This document shows, one piece after another, positions 1-10,215 of a DNA stretch of 64,000 bases. Below the pieces are notes generated by a model. It was given only the letters and a program-made list of their open reading frames with translations. It made no database searches and was not told where the DNA came from. The DNA lies in assembly GCF_023065955.2 (NCBI RefSeq), contig NC_079873.1:101718128-101782127 (forward strand), in the 5' to 3' direction. Position numbers and translations under genes: made by a program. Origin of the DNA: Ursus arctos. Its lineage: Eukaryota; Chordata; Mammalia; Carnivora; Ursidae. Position 1 is the stretch's first letter, and every line of letters starts with the position of its first letter.

Positions 1-217
1 AGAGACTATGGAGTATGAGAAACAAACTGAGGGCCTCAGAGGGGAGGGGGTGGGGGAATGGGATAGACCGGTGATGGGTAGTAAGGAGGGCACGTATTGC
101 ATGGTGCACTGGGTGTTATATGCAACTAATGAATCATGGAGCTTTACATCGGAAACCAGGGATGTACTGTATGGTGACTAACATAATATAATAAAAAATC
201 ATTAAATTAAAAAAAAG
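1..217 (+). mobile_element. L1 retrotransposon, 3' UTR and tail (enters from left edge)
   Basis: The sequence matches the 3' UTRs of the other young L1 copies here (34080-34235 and 41105-41255), including the shared stretch around 'gtgatgggtagtaaggagg' and the segment ending 'ctgggtgttata'. It continues past the point where those two copies turn A-rich, with an extra segment of about 45 bases (about 148-195) before an A-rich tail at about 190-217. Only the 3' end lies in the window. No coding sequence. Confidence 0.9.
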
Positions 218-384
218 GAGTTGGTCATAAAGGCGCATAAGCCAGTTTTAAGGCATGAAGGATGGAAATTAAGGACAAGAAGCCCAGTGATGTAGTGCTA
301 AGTTTGTCCAAGGCCAGAGGCAGAGCCTGAGGGCAGAAAGATAAATCTAGTACTAGGGAAGCAGTGGAGATTACTAGTTAGAAG

Positions 385-618
385 TGGGCTCTGAATTCAG
401 ACTACCTAGCTCAAATTCTTCCTCTTCCATTTGCTAAAGTGTGACACTGAAGAAGATACTTCACTTGAGACCCAATGTCCTTGTCTAAATCATGGGATTA
501 TGATACAATAGCACCTCCTTCATAAGGTAGTTGAGAGGATGAAATGACACAATCTATGAACAAAGCTTGGCACAGTACCCAGCACAACTATTACTTTTAG
601 CATCATCATTATTCTTAT
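385..618 (+). repeat. MIR SINE
   Basis: MIR-like layout: a diverged tRNA-like head (gggctctgaattcagactacc), the core with 'ggttgagaggatgaaatga'-type sequence at about 528-548, and the end 'ggcacagtacccagcac'. Old copy, clearly in sense orientation. Confidence 0.75.
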
Positions 619-984
619 TAACAGAGCTTAAATCCAAAATACCAGCCTATAGCTAGAGACCCCAATCAGAGTCCCAGGCAAGGAGCAGTTGTAGGGTTGC
701 TATGACAGAACATCTTAAGTAAGACTGTATTTGACTTCCTTTATCCTGCTTTGTTCCCTGCTCCACTCCACTCCCATTTCTTTCTCCTAGAAGTTAGGAT
801 CTTGTCCCCATGAATGCCTATTTGGATTTGTTCTCCAAAGTGGAACTACAGAGAGTGCAAGTGCCTTAACAAGGTTCTCCATAACCTGTACACTCTTTTC
901 CTCTTCAGTCTCATTTGCCATCATCTCATTCTTACATTTTATCTTCTAGGTACACTGAATTGTTCATAGGCTTCACATACTCTC
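619..984. other. No gene or recognised repeat
   Basis: AT-rich single-copy-looking sequence. I see no open frame of useful length, no splice-like exon structure and no repeat I can name. Confidence 0.5.
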
Positions 985-1475
985 TTGTGCCTCTGTGCCT
1001 TAGTTCAAATTGTTCCATCTGCTTAGGAAGCCCTCATTCATGCAGCAAATAATTGAGAATGTCTGCCAGCACTGTTTCAGATTCTGAGGAGACAGCAGTG
1101 TCCACAACAGATAGAATTCACTTACCTTTGTGGCACTTATATTCTAGTGGGGGGATTGATAATAAATGTGTAAATAAAACAAAAAATACAATGACAGATT
1201 GTGACAAGTGCTAGGAAAAATGAAGAAAGAGTAATGAAATAGAAAAAAGGTATTATTTTCAACAGAGTAGACAGGAAAGTCTTCTCTGAAAGATGTCATG
1301 TGACTTATTATTAGTATTTCTATCCTGCCCATCCTTCAGGTGTCTGCATCCCTCTTCACCTCTCCAGGAAGCCTGCTCTGAATCACCAGATCAGGAAAAA
1401 TACTTTTCTTCTGGGCTCTCACATCACCCAGTATATGCTGCACACAGTGTCTGACTCATAATAGGCACCCAGTAG
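985..1475 (+). repeat. L2 LINE 3' end, interrupted
   Basis: 985-1033 resembles the L2 3' segment with the 'tgcc..ttgttcc.tctgc' pattern. 1330-1475 continues it, with 'ctctccaggaagcctgctctga' and the terminal 'actcataataggcacccagtag'. The middle is filled by an L2 copy in the opposite direction. Strongly diverged. Confidence 0.55.
1034..1310 (-). repeat. L2 LINE 3' end, antisense
   Basis: Reads as reverse-complement L2: 'gccagcactgtttcagattctg', 'gcacttatattctagtgggg', then 'aaagtcttctctgaaagatgtcatg'. This is the antisense of the L2 terminal region ('tctagaatgtaagctcc', 'gcctggcac'). Confidence 0.7.
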
Positions 1476-1779
1476 AAAGCAGGGTGCTCTAGATATTTAG
1501 GGAATCTACAGGAAGACTAACTTGAATTCAGAAGTTAGTATACTCGTGCATTCATGTATCTTTCTAGAGCAAGTGTTTAGCGATTTTATCATATTCTCAA
1601 AGAATAAATGACCTCATCAAAGGGTAAAACCTACTGCTGAGTTGATGGTCAGTGAGCCATCAAATTTCACTGCCTCCTTATGAGTACTGCATTAGCTCTC
1701 CTTGGATGCTCTGTCTCAGAGGTATGTATGGCTTTATGCTGAATTAGTACCCACAATAATTCATTTCTTTAATGTATTT
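1476..1779. other. No gene or recognised repeat
   Basis: Diverged non-coding sequence with no feature I can support. Confidence 0.45.
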
Positions 1780-2040
1780 AATTCTCCTTTATTAAGTAGC
1801 AAAAATATACCAGCCACCATGTTAAGCACAGTGGGGGGGGGGGGGCTAAAGGGATGAGGTCCAAACATAGAGCAGAGCAAAGGCCTCATGCTATTTCCTC
1901 ACATGTATCCATTCTCCTCTATTTGGTCATAAACTCCTATAAAGACAGAACCCCTTGCTGTGTTTTCTCCTTTATCTCCCTTTAGTTCTTAATGTGAAAT
2001 CCTTATGTAAATGGTGCTCAGTAAAAAGCTATTCATTTCT
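1780..2040. repeat. Probable L2/MIR remnants around a G13 run
   Basis: 1780-1832 resembles an antisense L2/MIR end ('accagccaccatgttaagcaca'). A run of 13 G follows at 1833-1845. 1915-2040 looks like a sense L2 end ('gtcataaactcctataaagaca...ggtgctcagtaaaaagc'). Both are weak matches. Confidence 0.35.
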
Positions 2041-3450
2041 TAGTCATTTTTGTCAGAAGACAGAATAGTGAGCTAAATTCTATCATATCCAGTTAACAAT
2101 AGGTCTGAGTGTACTTTCAGCAATGTAGTTACATATGATTTATGAAAGACAGCAATAGCTCAGAAAATACAAATCCTCCTGAATTAATGGTGTGATCTCC
2201 TTCTGAATTGGAATAGTGGTACCCATGCTGTGTTCTATGGGAAAATGAGTGAGCTACCTGGTCTAGAAATAAAATATCCATAGAAATATATTTGGGAGCT
2301 AATTTCTTCCTGTCAGAGGCCACAGCACAGCAAAAGGGCACATAATTCAGAAAGCAGTAGTATTATTCAGACTAAAGACAGCTTGGTGAGGGAGAACTCA
2401 ACATCCAGAAATAGGAAGAAGATGGAAGAGGGAGGAGGTAAAAGGAAGAAAGGAGAGGGAATTGCAAATTGTGTTGCTGGTGTCCACTGAACACCATTTG
2501 GTCTTTTCCAATGGGAAATAGTTTCATTTCAGTCCATTGAAACTGTCTCTGAAGTGATAATTCTAAATTCTTCTCTGCCTAATTCCTTTCTAACATTCTG
2601 GGTCATACCTAGCTGAAAAAGCAAGCTGCATTCCTTCAGCCATGAATAGTCTTCCTTAGAAGAATAATTGGAACCATCTCTCAAAATATTTACCATTTTT
2701 TCCAGACCCTATTCATTTTTATCCTTTCTGTTTTGTTAAAAGGCCAGTGGGGGAATCCAAGAAAAGGGATATTTAGAGTTGCCTTTTATAGGAATAAAAG
2801 CTTTGCCAAATTAGATTATTTAGGAGTAGGATTAATCTGAATTTGTGTAAAGTCTACCCTTTCGAGAAAGATTAAAGAAAAAGAACTCTATCAAGTATTA
2901 AATGTAAACTAACTGCTAATAAAATGCTTTGGTAAAAAGACTCCCTTGGACCGGTTTTAATTAAAGAGATATTACTCATTTGTAATTAGTATATTATTTG
3001 TAGGAAGGTAGGTGTAAAAAAAAGGCTATCTAAGAACCGTTTTTTAAAAAGAGTTCAGTTTCTTAAGTAGACTTGGCATTCCTCCTACAATCTTGTTTTA
3101 CTGTCTATTTGTGCATGCAAAGATAATCGAAGTCCAGTGTTTTACAAATGATTTTAAAATCTAAAATTTCAAGGGGGACATATTAAAATGAGCACTATGG
3201 TGTACAACTGAAAAGGAATGTGGGACCCTAAATGTTCAAGAGAGCCATAAGCATCTGTGTAAAACCAAACCTCACATGGATGGCAACATCTCACACAGGA
3301 TTCTACAGTGTAAGATCCACGTATAGGAGATGGATGTGGCAAATGTTCCAAACCGCCAAATTCTCCCTACATATCCACATAGATTACTGTAAATCATCTC
3401 TAATCTAGGACAAAACATCTCATCTGCAGACATTTTAATTTTTTAAACAT
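2041..3450. other. Long single-copy-looking non-coding stretch
   Basis: About 1.4 kb without a recognised transposon. A purine-rich patch lies at about 2400-2465 and AT-rich sequence at 2880-3060. The only open frames are 60-70 codons and look like chance. Nothing supports a gene; a conserved regulatory element cannot be judged from sequence alone. Confidence 0.5.
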
Positions 3451-3970
3451 ATAAATCATACTTACTTTAAAGTCTGTATCTGATAAATCCTTATCTGGGG
3501 CCCTTGTGGGTCTGTTTCTATTATCTGTGGTTTATGTTCAGTTTTGGTCATGAGGTCTAGTCTCTTTCTACACCTCATTATTTCTGACTGAATGTCCAAG
3601 ACATCATGTATGAAAAATTGAAAAACTAATTTGAGGTTTTCGATGATATTATCTTTTTCCAGAGACAATTTATATTTGTTTTTGGCAGACATTAATAGTC
3701 TAAGGCACTAACAACCCCAGATCATTTAATCCAATCACATATTAAAATGACTAGATGCTAGGCTTCAGTCTTTTTAGGGGCTAGTCTATGTCCAGTTTTC
3801 CCTTACACCTACAATGTTGCCCTTCAGCGTCCCAACCCAAAACTGAGGGCTTTACCAGACACCCCTCTTTTTGATGGGTCCCGACCTTCAAGTCTGTCCC
3901 TCAGACCCTGGGAGTTATAAACTCTGCTCAGTTTCTTAGTCTCTCAGTTGCACTTTTGGAATCATGAAAT
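3451..3970. repeat. Possible ancient interspersed repeat, family not identified
   Basis: The stretch has the feel of an old transposon 5' or 3' UTR: it begins with 'tatctgataaatccttatctgg' and later runs through CT-rich sequence such as 'gtccctcagaccctgggagtt'. I cannot assign a family. A 76-codon antisense frame at 3462-3692 has no recognisable domain and is probably chance. Confidence 0.25.
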
Positions 3971-4138
3971 ATGCTAATGAGAAATATGGCACCAAATGTG
4001 GCACCTCTCTGAGCTTCTCTCTTCCCTTGCTGTTGGTCCACTAATTCTTCCCTTGTTTAATCTTAAAATATATATTACTTGTACTTTGAACAACTTTTTT
4101 GTTGTTCTCAGTTGGAAGGTTGGTCCAAACCAGCAGGA

Positions 4139-4412
4139 CTGACTTATTCAGTAGGCACAGTAGAGATCGTGCCTAAGACCCACAGTATTTTTAGGGGCCC
4201 ATAAAAATGTTTTAATTTCTTTTAAAATCAAAACAAAAAATAAACTTTTAGGTTGGAAAAGATGTTTTCATATGTAATATTAATTAATATGTTACCCTTT
4301 ATACCAATTTGGTTATAATATAGGATTTTTAAATATTTTTCAGTGGAGGAAAGAGTTCTTGAAGACAAAAGTGCCTGAACAAAAGCCATAATATGGCCCC
4401 AAAAGCCAGTAG
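4139..4412. repeat. Dispersed repeat of unknown family, copy 1
   Basis: It matches 20895-21140 over its whole length: 'ttaggcacaat/ttcagtaggcacagtag', 'gtgcctaagaccc/gtgcctgaggccc', 'aacttttaggt', 'taatattaat', 'ccttttataccaat'-like and 'gtggaggaa' blocks occur in the same order. The two copies are diverged, so this is an old mobile element. I do not recall its name; a DNA-transposon remnant is possible. Confidence 0.6.
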
Positions 4413-4484
4413 TCTTCCATTGCTGAAAGTAAAACCTCTCTAGAGGTATTTTAAAGGCATTAATACTACTGCAATCTCATCTGC

Positions 4485-4695
4485 ATAACATTTTACACTT
4501 TGCAAAGCACTTTCCCATCCACCATCTTGTTTGAGACTTCCAAGAATCTGATAAGCTAAGTGAGACAGGTATTAATTTACTGTTGAGGGAAATGAGACAC
4601 AGAGTTTAAGTGACTTGCTTAAAGTCACACAACATGTCGGTAATAGACTCATGTTTGAAGCCTATATCTGGAGCTAAACAGTATTCCAGAAATGC
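4485..4695 (-). repeat. MIR-family SINE, antisense
   Basis: Antisense MIR/MIR3 signature: 'tttgcaaagcactttcccatcc', 'gaaatgagacacagagtttaag', 'tgacttgcttaaagtcacaca'. The reverse complement gives the usual MIR core. Confidence 0.8.
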
Positions 4696-4799
4696 ATCAT
4701 ACAATATAATCATAGAACCTGTGAATATTTTGAGAATAATTATGACACTAAAACCCATTATCAAAAAAGTCATGAAAACACTTCCTAACACCAGTAAGC

Positions 4800-4945
4800 A
4801 TACTGTTCTAGGAGTCACAAGATCTGAGTTCTAACCCTGGCTCAGCACTAACTTCTTGTTTGACTTAAACAAGTCATGTCTTGGTCCTGGCCCTCTATCT
4901 AAAATGAAGTCCCTAGAGAGGTCAGTCTGAAATTCCCTACCAGCT
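4800..4945 (+). repeat. MIR SINE
   Basis: The head 'ctaggagtcacaagatctgagttctaa' followed by 'ccctggctcagcactaact' and a 'gacttaaacaagtca' core is typical of sense MIR (MIRc-like). The 3' part is lost. Confidence 0.8.
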
Positions 4946-5602
4946 CACTTGCGCTCTCTCTCTTTTTTTTAATTCAATGAACCTAAAATGCCAAAACACT
5001 CATCCTGGAATTTTTAAAAAGAATACTGGGAATTAAAAGACCAATCACGACTCTCTAAATGAACATAAATAGTCTACCACATAATATCCCAAACTACCCA
5101 GTACTCTATATGTAACAAACTAAAGCATATGGGGGAAAGAGACCTAACAATGAAACAAGACCTAGTCAGATAAATGCCATTTCCCCTATTATCTGCAGGG
5201 TCTCAGAGACAAATCAGTAAGTGTGGAGCCAGGTCCCTGTCCACAATGCCACTGTCTTTATTAATAGTGCTTTTTCCGATTCTATTAATATTGCAAATAC
5301 CAGCAAACAATTTGTGTTTAACCCTCTACATTTTTTTACTAAAATATGACAGTTTAAAAGCAAAGAAGGTTATATTAGTTTGAATCCTATATTCTTGGAT
5401 TCTAGAATAATCCCTGACAGCAAAGTAATTTCCTAGCTAGATCATTGAGTTACTTAGATCATATTTGATCTAAGGAGAACAGAGAGTATACAAGTAGAAA
5501 GAAAGTTCAGGGGACTGGGCTTTAATTGGTGCTGATTCAGGTGATAGTTACATTCAGTTCCTTTCAGACCTATATAATGCCTATATTCAGAAGTAAGGAA
5601 AT
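4946..5602. other. No gene or recognised repeat
   Basis: AT-rich sequence. The 69-codon plus-strand frame at 5174-5383 has no domain features beyond a hydrophobic stretch and no repeat or exon signal; I treat it as chance. Confidence 0.5.
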
Positions 5603-5730
5603 AACCCTCGTCTGGGAGTTAGGACACTAGGGTTTAGGGACTACTCTGGCATAGACACTTATTGTATATGTCTAGTAAACCCTTTCACTCTCTGGGCCTC
5701 AGTCTCTTCAGTCCTAAACATTTATAATTC
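5603..5730 (+). repeat. MIR SINE fragment
   Basis: Sense MIR: 'ctgggagttaggacactagggttt', then 'tagacacttattg', then 'cactctctgggcctcagtctcttca'. The 3' half is absent. Confidence 0.75.
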
Positions 5731-6955
5731 TATTCTCAATCAGTTTTGCAATGTGTGGGCTCCTACAATCTTTCTCACTTTCCATGCCACCAGAATTGCT
5801 TTTTCTACCTGTCCCTTGGCTTTACTGTGTGCCACTGTGTGATATCAGGATGCTAACATTGCTAACATAGACTCCCTGACATTTTGCTAGTAATACTGCC
5901 CACATGGGTGGCTAAAAGAATTTTAAGAGCATCATCTACTGACAAGTCAAGATCTCTGGGGGGGGTTTGGGGTGACAGTGGAGGAAGGAAGGAAAAACCT
6001 CAAGATGCAACATAAAAGCCACACATTTTCCTTTCACACCATAAAAGCCTTGCTTTGTGAGGAGCAGAATGCTACTAGAGCACCTGGTGGCCCCTTTTCT
6101 GAGAAAACATTTATTTCCATGATGATGGCCCTTCATCTTCTGTAAGATTCAGACGACATGGGTTGTCCACTGCCATGGCAGGGAACTGCACCAGTTCCCA
6201 GAACAGAGATGCCCAAAGTAATACACACAAAGAATTAAGTAGGCTCATCAACTACTAATGGGGCTACAATGCTGAGGCACACTGCTGAGACAGGGCAGTG
6301 GAAGAAGAGGGTACTGGGGTGGAAAGCCTGGAAGGAGGAGGATGGAGAGCAAAAGGGAAGAAGAAAAAAGAACACTGTATAGAGAAATATAAAACAAATG
6401 TTACTGACACTCTATTAGTAAAATTAATACCTCTTTATGTTCAAATTAAGGAGCTTATTAAATGTAATTTTAGGGACCAGAAAATTTATTGTGAGTCATA
6501 TTAAAAATATTTAAAATTTTGACAGTAAAGTAACTCACTCATTCCTTGCATACAACACTAGACCACATATTATTGTCTCTCAGATTTTCAACTAACTGCT
6601 ACTGTCACTTTAAGCAACTGGCAGTTCTGAGGATTGGTGGTAAGGCCTCTGGTACTTCATGCAACTTGTGTATGTATTGCAAAAATACTCAATGGATATA
6701 TGTTAAACCTGGAAAGGATTGTTTTTATTTTCTTTCAAAGCCTGTGTCTGCTTTGGATGGAATAGAGCCAATAACATAGATTCATGTGTGGAAACCTGAG
6801 TTAATTGGTTCCAAATTGTCCAGTGCTACAGCTATATAACCCATATAGCCTGATGCCTTGGACAGCTACTGGGTTGGTCTGCCCCTCAAACCAATTCTGC
6901 TTCCAGAGAATTCCAAGCACATTACCTCCATTGCATGACCCTTTTCTGAATTGAC
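5731..6955. other. No gene or recognised repeat
   Basis: About 1.2 kb of non-coding sequence. There is an 8-G run near 5957 and a purine-rich patch at 6278-6375 (gaagaagaggg...aagaagaaaaaag). Open frames of 66-77 codons show no domain. Confidence 0.5.
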
Positions 6956-6959
6956 AGTC

Positions 6960-7165
6960 TAAAGAGCATGCGCTTTGGACAGAAATAGGCTTGAGGTGGA
7001 ATCCAGATTCTGTAAAAATTTAGCTGTGTAGTGTTAGGTAAATTAGGGATGATGAGTCATACCATGCTGGGTTCTTGAGACCATTAAATGAAATAATGAG
7101 TATAAAGTCCCTAACACAGAGTAGGTATTTAAGCAATGCTAGTTGCCATTATATTCATTAGAACA
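6960..7165 (+). repeat. MIR SINE, nearly full length
   Basis: It starts with the tRNA-like head 'aaagagcatgcgctttgga', continues with 'tagctgtgtagtgttaggtaaatt', and ends with 'gaccattaaatgaaataatgag...taacacagagtaggtattta'. This is the classic order of a sense MIR. Confidence 0.85.
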
Positions 7166-8374
7166 CTAACAATAATGATAACTGTTGTTGATGTTATTAT
7201 AATTTTTATTGCCATCAGTACTGCTAGTTCAGCTCATTCCTACAGCCAACAGTTAGGTCAGCCCCCAAGCCTCTGCCTCACTAACTGGGCACTGCTAGTT
7301 CCCAGATCCCCTCCCCCTGCCTGTCCTGTCCTACTACCCACTGTGTGCTCTAGGCTTCTGTTCTGACAAACAAGCAGGCTGCAAGCCAGAATTCACCAGC
7401 AGGGATAAGGGGCTAATGGCCCTAGCAGCCGCAGTACCTAACCCCAGGGAAAAAAGAAAAATGCGAGCGCCAAATATATAAATGGCTCCTGTCTGGCCAG
7501 CTCATGAGAATTATCAATTAAGAACTGTGGCTGCTTTGTGTGCTTCTTAGTTATGGGAATGATGGTTGTGGTGTAGCATATCACCCTTAATTGCTTCAGC
7601 CCATCAGTTACCTGAAAGGTAGGGGAGGGAGCATGGCCTGCTGCCAGGAGAGATCTGTAATTGATGGTCACCTGAACAGCAGGGATCAGGTCTGGCATTA
7701 AGTATGAGCAATTAAAAGGAAAGTTCCACTGGAAACAGGCAGGTGCTACATAAGGTTGGATTCTCTCTCACATTTCAGAACTTGACCCTAGCCACGCAAC
7801 TTGGGAAGGCATTATCTGATACACTTATGAGCAAGGCCATATTCACTTAGGAGGGGTTGGGCAACCATCCTTAGGCCTTGGGTTTAAAGGCTCCTGTCCC
7901 TTAGGAAACCTCGAGCCTGAGGTTTCATCTCAAATCATGCCTTTGGCAGGAGTTGCTGAGAACTATGAAATGCTGAGAAATATGAGGTGACATCTTTAAA
8001 TGCCCCCTCACTTATTCCTCAAAAGCTAATATGCCAGGTTGTTCAATAAACTCTTACCTGTCACAGTAACCTGTACTAGGACATTAAGGGCTCATGACCA
8101 GAACCTCAAGCAAGCAACGTATTCTTACATTTCAATTCCCTACCTGACTGACATTATGTCCCTAATTGTTATCTTTTGATACATCATGATTCACTGGGCC
8201 ACCCTGCCATCTCTTCCTTATCCTTTTCTTTTCCATCACTGCCACCTCCTCTCCCATTGGTCCTGGGCCTTTTCCCACTCCATTATATGCCAGTATGTGG
8301 CAATAGATAGCATCGGGTATCTAGGCCAAGGCAGCAGTAGCAGCTAAAGTGCATGTATTTTCCTTATAGAGTTC
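7166..8374. other. No gene or recognised repeat
   Basis: About 1.2 kb. An ATTA-rich motif cluster sits near 7508-7525 (gagaattatcaattaagaac), and a GC-richer patch covers 7250-7440. Frames of 76 and 86 codons (7136-7366 plus, 7438-7698 minus) lack any domain signature. No exon or RNA gene can be supported. Confidence 0.5.
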
Positions 8375-8640
8375 CTTTAGCATCTGTCACAGAGCTACTG
8401 TTTCCCTCCTAGGACTGTGAGCTTCTTGAGGGCAGGAAGCATGGCTTACACAGTATCCACTACAAAAGTTTGTTGTAAGCATTACCGATAAATAAAAGGC
8501 TTCACATAACACTTCATAGTGCCCAGCATGGAGCAAGTACTGTAAAAACGTTAGTTGGATCATCATCATTCTCATCCCATGTCACATTCCCAGCATCTCA
8601 CAGAATGCCGGGCATAGGAAAGATACTAAATATGTATTTA
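8375..8640 (+). repeat. L2 LINE 3' end with a nested MIR fragment
   Basis: 8395-8445 is the L2 end ('ggactgtgagcttcttgaggg' then 'caggaagcatggctta'). 8470-8580 reads as the 3' part of a MIR ('gtaagcattaccgataaataa...gtgcccagcatggagcaagta'). 8590-8640 resumes L2 ('gcatctcacagaatgccgggc'). Old and diverged. Confidence 0.65.
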
Positions 8641-8649
8641 TAGGTCCAG

Positions 8650-8908
8650 AATCACTCATCTAAAACCTTTGGGTTCATAAGTACTTCAGAATTTGAAATA
8701 CTTTTCAGATGTGAGAAAGAGAATATGGAGCAAGTACTATAAATTGCACCCCAGCAAGATTGGGAACAGTATCTCATAATCAAACACAATACATCTGTAG
8801 TGAAACAAAGAAATATTCACTCTAAGTTGGATTAATACAGAATATAAAAGACCTCATAAATCAGACCAAGAAAAATTTTGCTGTTAAATGAGTTTGGGTG
8901 TCAATTTA
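8650..8908. repeat. Probable old interspersed repeat, family not identified
   Basis: Sequence such as 'cattcagaatttgaaatac'-type blocks (8686-8705) resembles a diverged mammalian repeat I cannot name. No coding frame. Confidence 0.25.
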
Positions 8909-8934
8909 CAAACACACACACACACTCACACACA
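8909..8934. repeat. (CA)n microsatellite
   Basis: A CA dinucleotide run of about 26 bases with one T interruption. Confidence 0.85.
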
Positions 8935-9002
8935 GCTGTTTTCAGACCTCAGCTTTTGGAATTGTGGATAGTAGATTGTGGACCTTTATTACATAAAAAA
9001 AT

Positions 9003-9225
9003 GGGGGCACCTGGGTGGCTCAGCTGGTTAAGCATCTGACTTTGGCTCAGGTGTGATCACAGGCTCAGGTGTGATCTCAGGGTCATGGGATCAAGCTCCA
9101 TTTAGGGCTCTAAGCTCAGCAGGGAGTCTGCTTCTCCCTCTCCCTCTTTCTCTCTCTCTCTCTGCCCTTTCCTCTGCTTGTGCTCTTTCTCTCTCTCTCC
9201 CAAATAAATAAATAAAACTTTGGAA
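9003..9225 (+). mobile_element. CAN-SINE (tRNA-Lys-derived)
   Basis: Complete carnivore SINE: head 'gggggcacctgggtggctca', A and B box region, CT-rich middle (9130-9200), tail 'aaataaataaataaaac'. It carries an internal tandem duplication of about 18 bases ('ctcaggtgtgatc' twice, at about 9046 and 9064). An expanded purine microsatellite follows directly. Confidence 0.95.
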
Positions 9226-9264
9226 AGAAGGAAGAGATGAACAAAAGAAAAGAAAGAAAAAGGA

Positions 9265-9304
<40 letters not shown>

Positions 9305-9440
9305 AAAGGGAAAGAAAGAAAAAAAGAAAAGAAAGGGAAAGAAGGCGAGAAGAAGAAAGAGAAGGAAGGAGGAAGAAAGGGGGAAAGGAAGGGGAAGGGA
9401 GGGCAAGGGAAGGAAAGAAGAAAGAAAGGAAAGAAATAAG
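9226..9440. repeat. (GAAA)n/(GGAA)n purine microsatellite from SINE tail
   Basis: About 215 bases almost wholly of A and G, with regular GAAA units at 9262-9305 and mixed GGAA/GGGA units after. It grew out of the A-rich tail of the adjacent SINE. Long open frames over it on both strands are low-complexity artefacts. Confidence 0.9.
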
Positions 9441-9597
9441 TGGAGGACAGTCTTTAACCTCAGCACCCCTTCCAGGGTACGGAGATATTATTAACTATCC
9501 TCCTCTAACTCTTTGGGCAAGTTTGCCTTCTGTGGCTTACGTCAAAATTGAACAATTACTCTATGGTAATGGGCACACCCTGTACAAAATAATTTCT

Positions 9598-9816
9598 TTT
9601 AAAAGATTTATATGCTTATTTTAGAGAGAGAGAGAGCCTGGGCAAGTGGGCGGGGAGGGGGAGAGGGAGAGGGAAAGGGAAAGAGAAAGAATCTCAAGCA
9701 GCCTCCCCTGCTGAGAGTGGAGCTTGACACAGGGCTCAATGTCAGGACCCCGAGATCATGACTTGAACCAAAATCAAGAGTCAGACGCTTAACTGGCTGA
9801 GCCACCCAAGCACCCC
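9598..9816 (-). mobile_element. CAN-SINE, antisense
   Basis: Reverse-oriented carnivore SINE: T/A tail complement at 9598, head complement 'gccacccaagcacccc' at the end. It is flanked by a 17-bp TSD with two mismatches (9581-9597 tgtacaaaataatttct and 9817-9833 tgtgcaatataatttct). Confidence 0.95.
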
Positions 9817-9934
9817 TGTGCAATATAATTTCTAAGGAAGCCAGTTCTTCTCCCCTACCCCATTCACTAAGCTTCTAATAGTACATAGGCAAAGTACAAT
9901 GGGCACATTTGTAGAGCTGGCTGGCAATTTTGCC

Positions 9935-10115
9935 ATCCATGGGACTGTGGCCTTAAGCAAATGCTTTTACCTCTCTTAGTTCCAATTTCCTCTTCTGTAA
10001 AACTAGGAAAGGGTAAATTTAGGGGTAAATGCTAATATATAGTGAGAACCTGGCAGGGTATGATTCTTGCCTATATTTTACAGATGAGGGAAATGAGGCT
10101 CAAAGAGTTAAGGTA
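9935..10115. repeat. Two facing MIR fragments
   Basis: 9940-10010 is a sense MIR core ('ttaagcaaatgcttttacc...aatttcctcttctgtaaaac'). 10060-10115 is an antisense MIR core ('ttttacagatgagggaaatg...aaagagttaagg'). Both are partial. Confidence 0.55.
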
Positions 10116-10199
10116 AGAGTAGCCCTTTCCCCTCTGTTGAGAGAGAAACAATTGAGAGAATGGGATAGGGGGAATATTGGAACAAACCAAAATGCTAAC

Positions 10200-10214
10200 T
10201 ACACACACACACAC
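10200..10214. repeat. Short (CA)n
   Basis: Seven CA units. Confidence 0.8.
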
Positions 10215-10215
10215 A

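Noticed and set aside
1833..1845. G13 run (also 25236-25246 and 37127-37136) as a G-quadruplex
   Set aside because: Single homopolymer runs without the four spaced G tracts; length may also be a sequencing artefact.
7438..7698. 86-codon minus-strand frame as a small gene
   Set aside because: No domain, no similarity I recognise, and a size expected by chance in 64 kb.
9003..9075. tRNA-like sequence in SINE heads as a tRNA gene
   Set aside because: It is the tRNA-Lys-derived part of CAN-SINE and is repeated 14 times with tails and TSDs; it is not a working tRNA gene.
9116..9494. Open frames of 116 and 85 codons over the purine tract
   Set aside because: They are Ser/Phe/Leu- or Lys/Arg/Glu-rich translations of the (GAAA)n/(GGAA)n microsatellite and the SINE tail.
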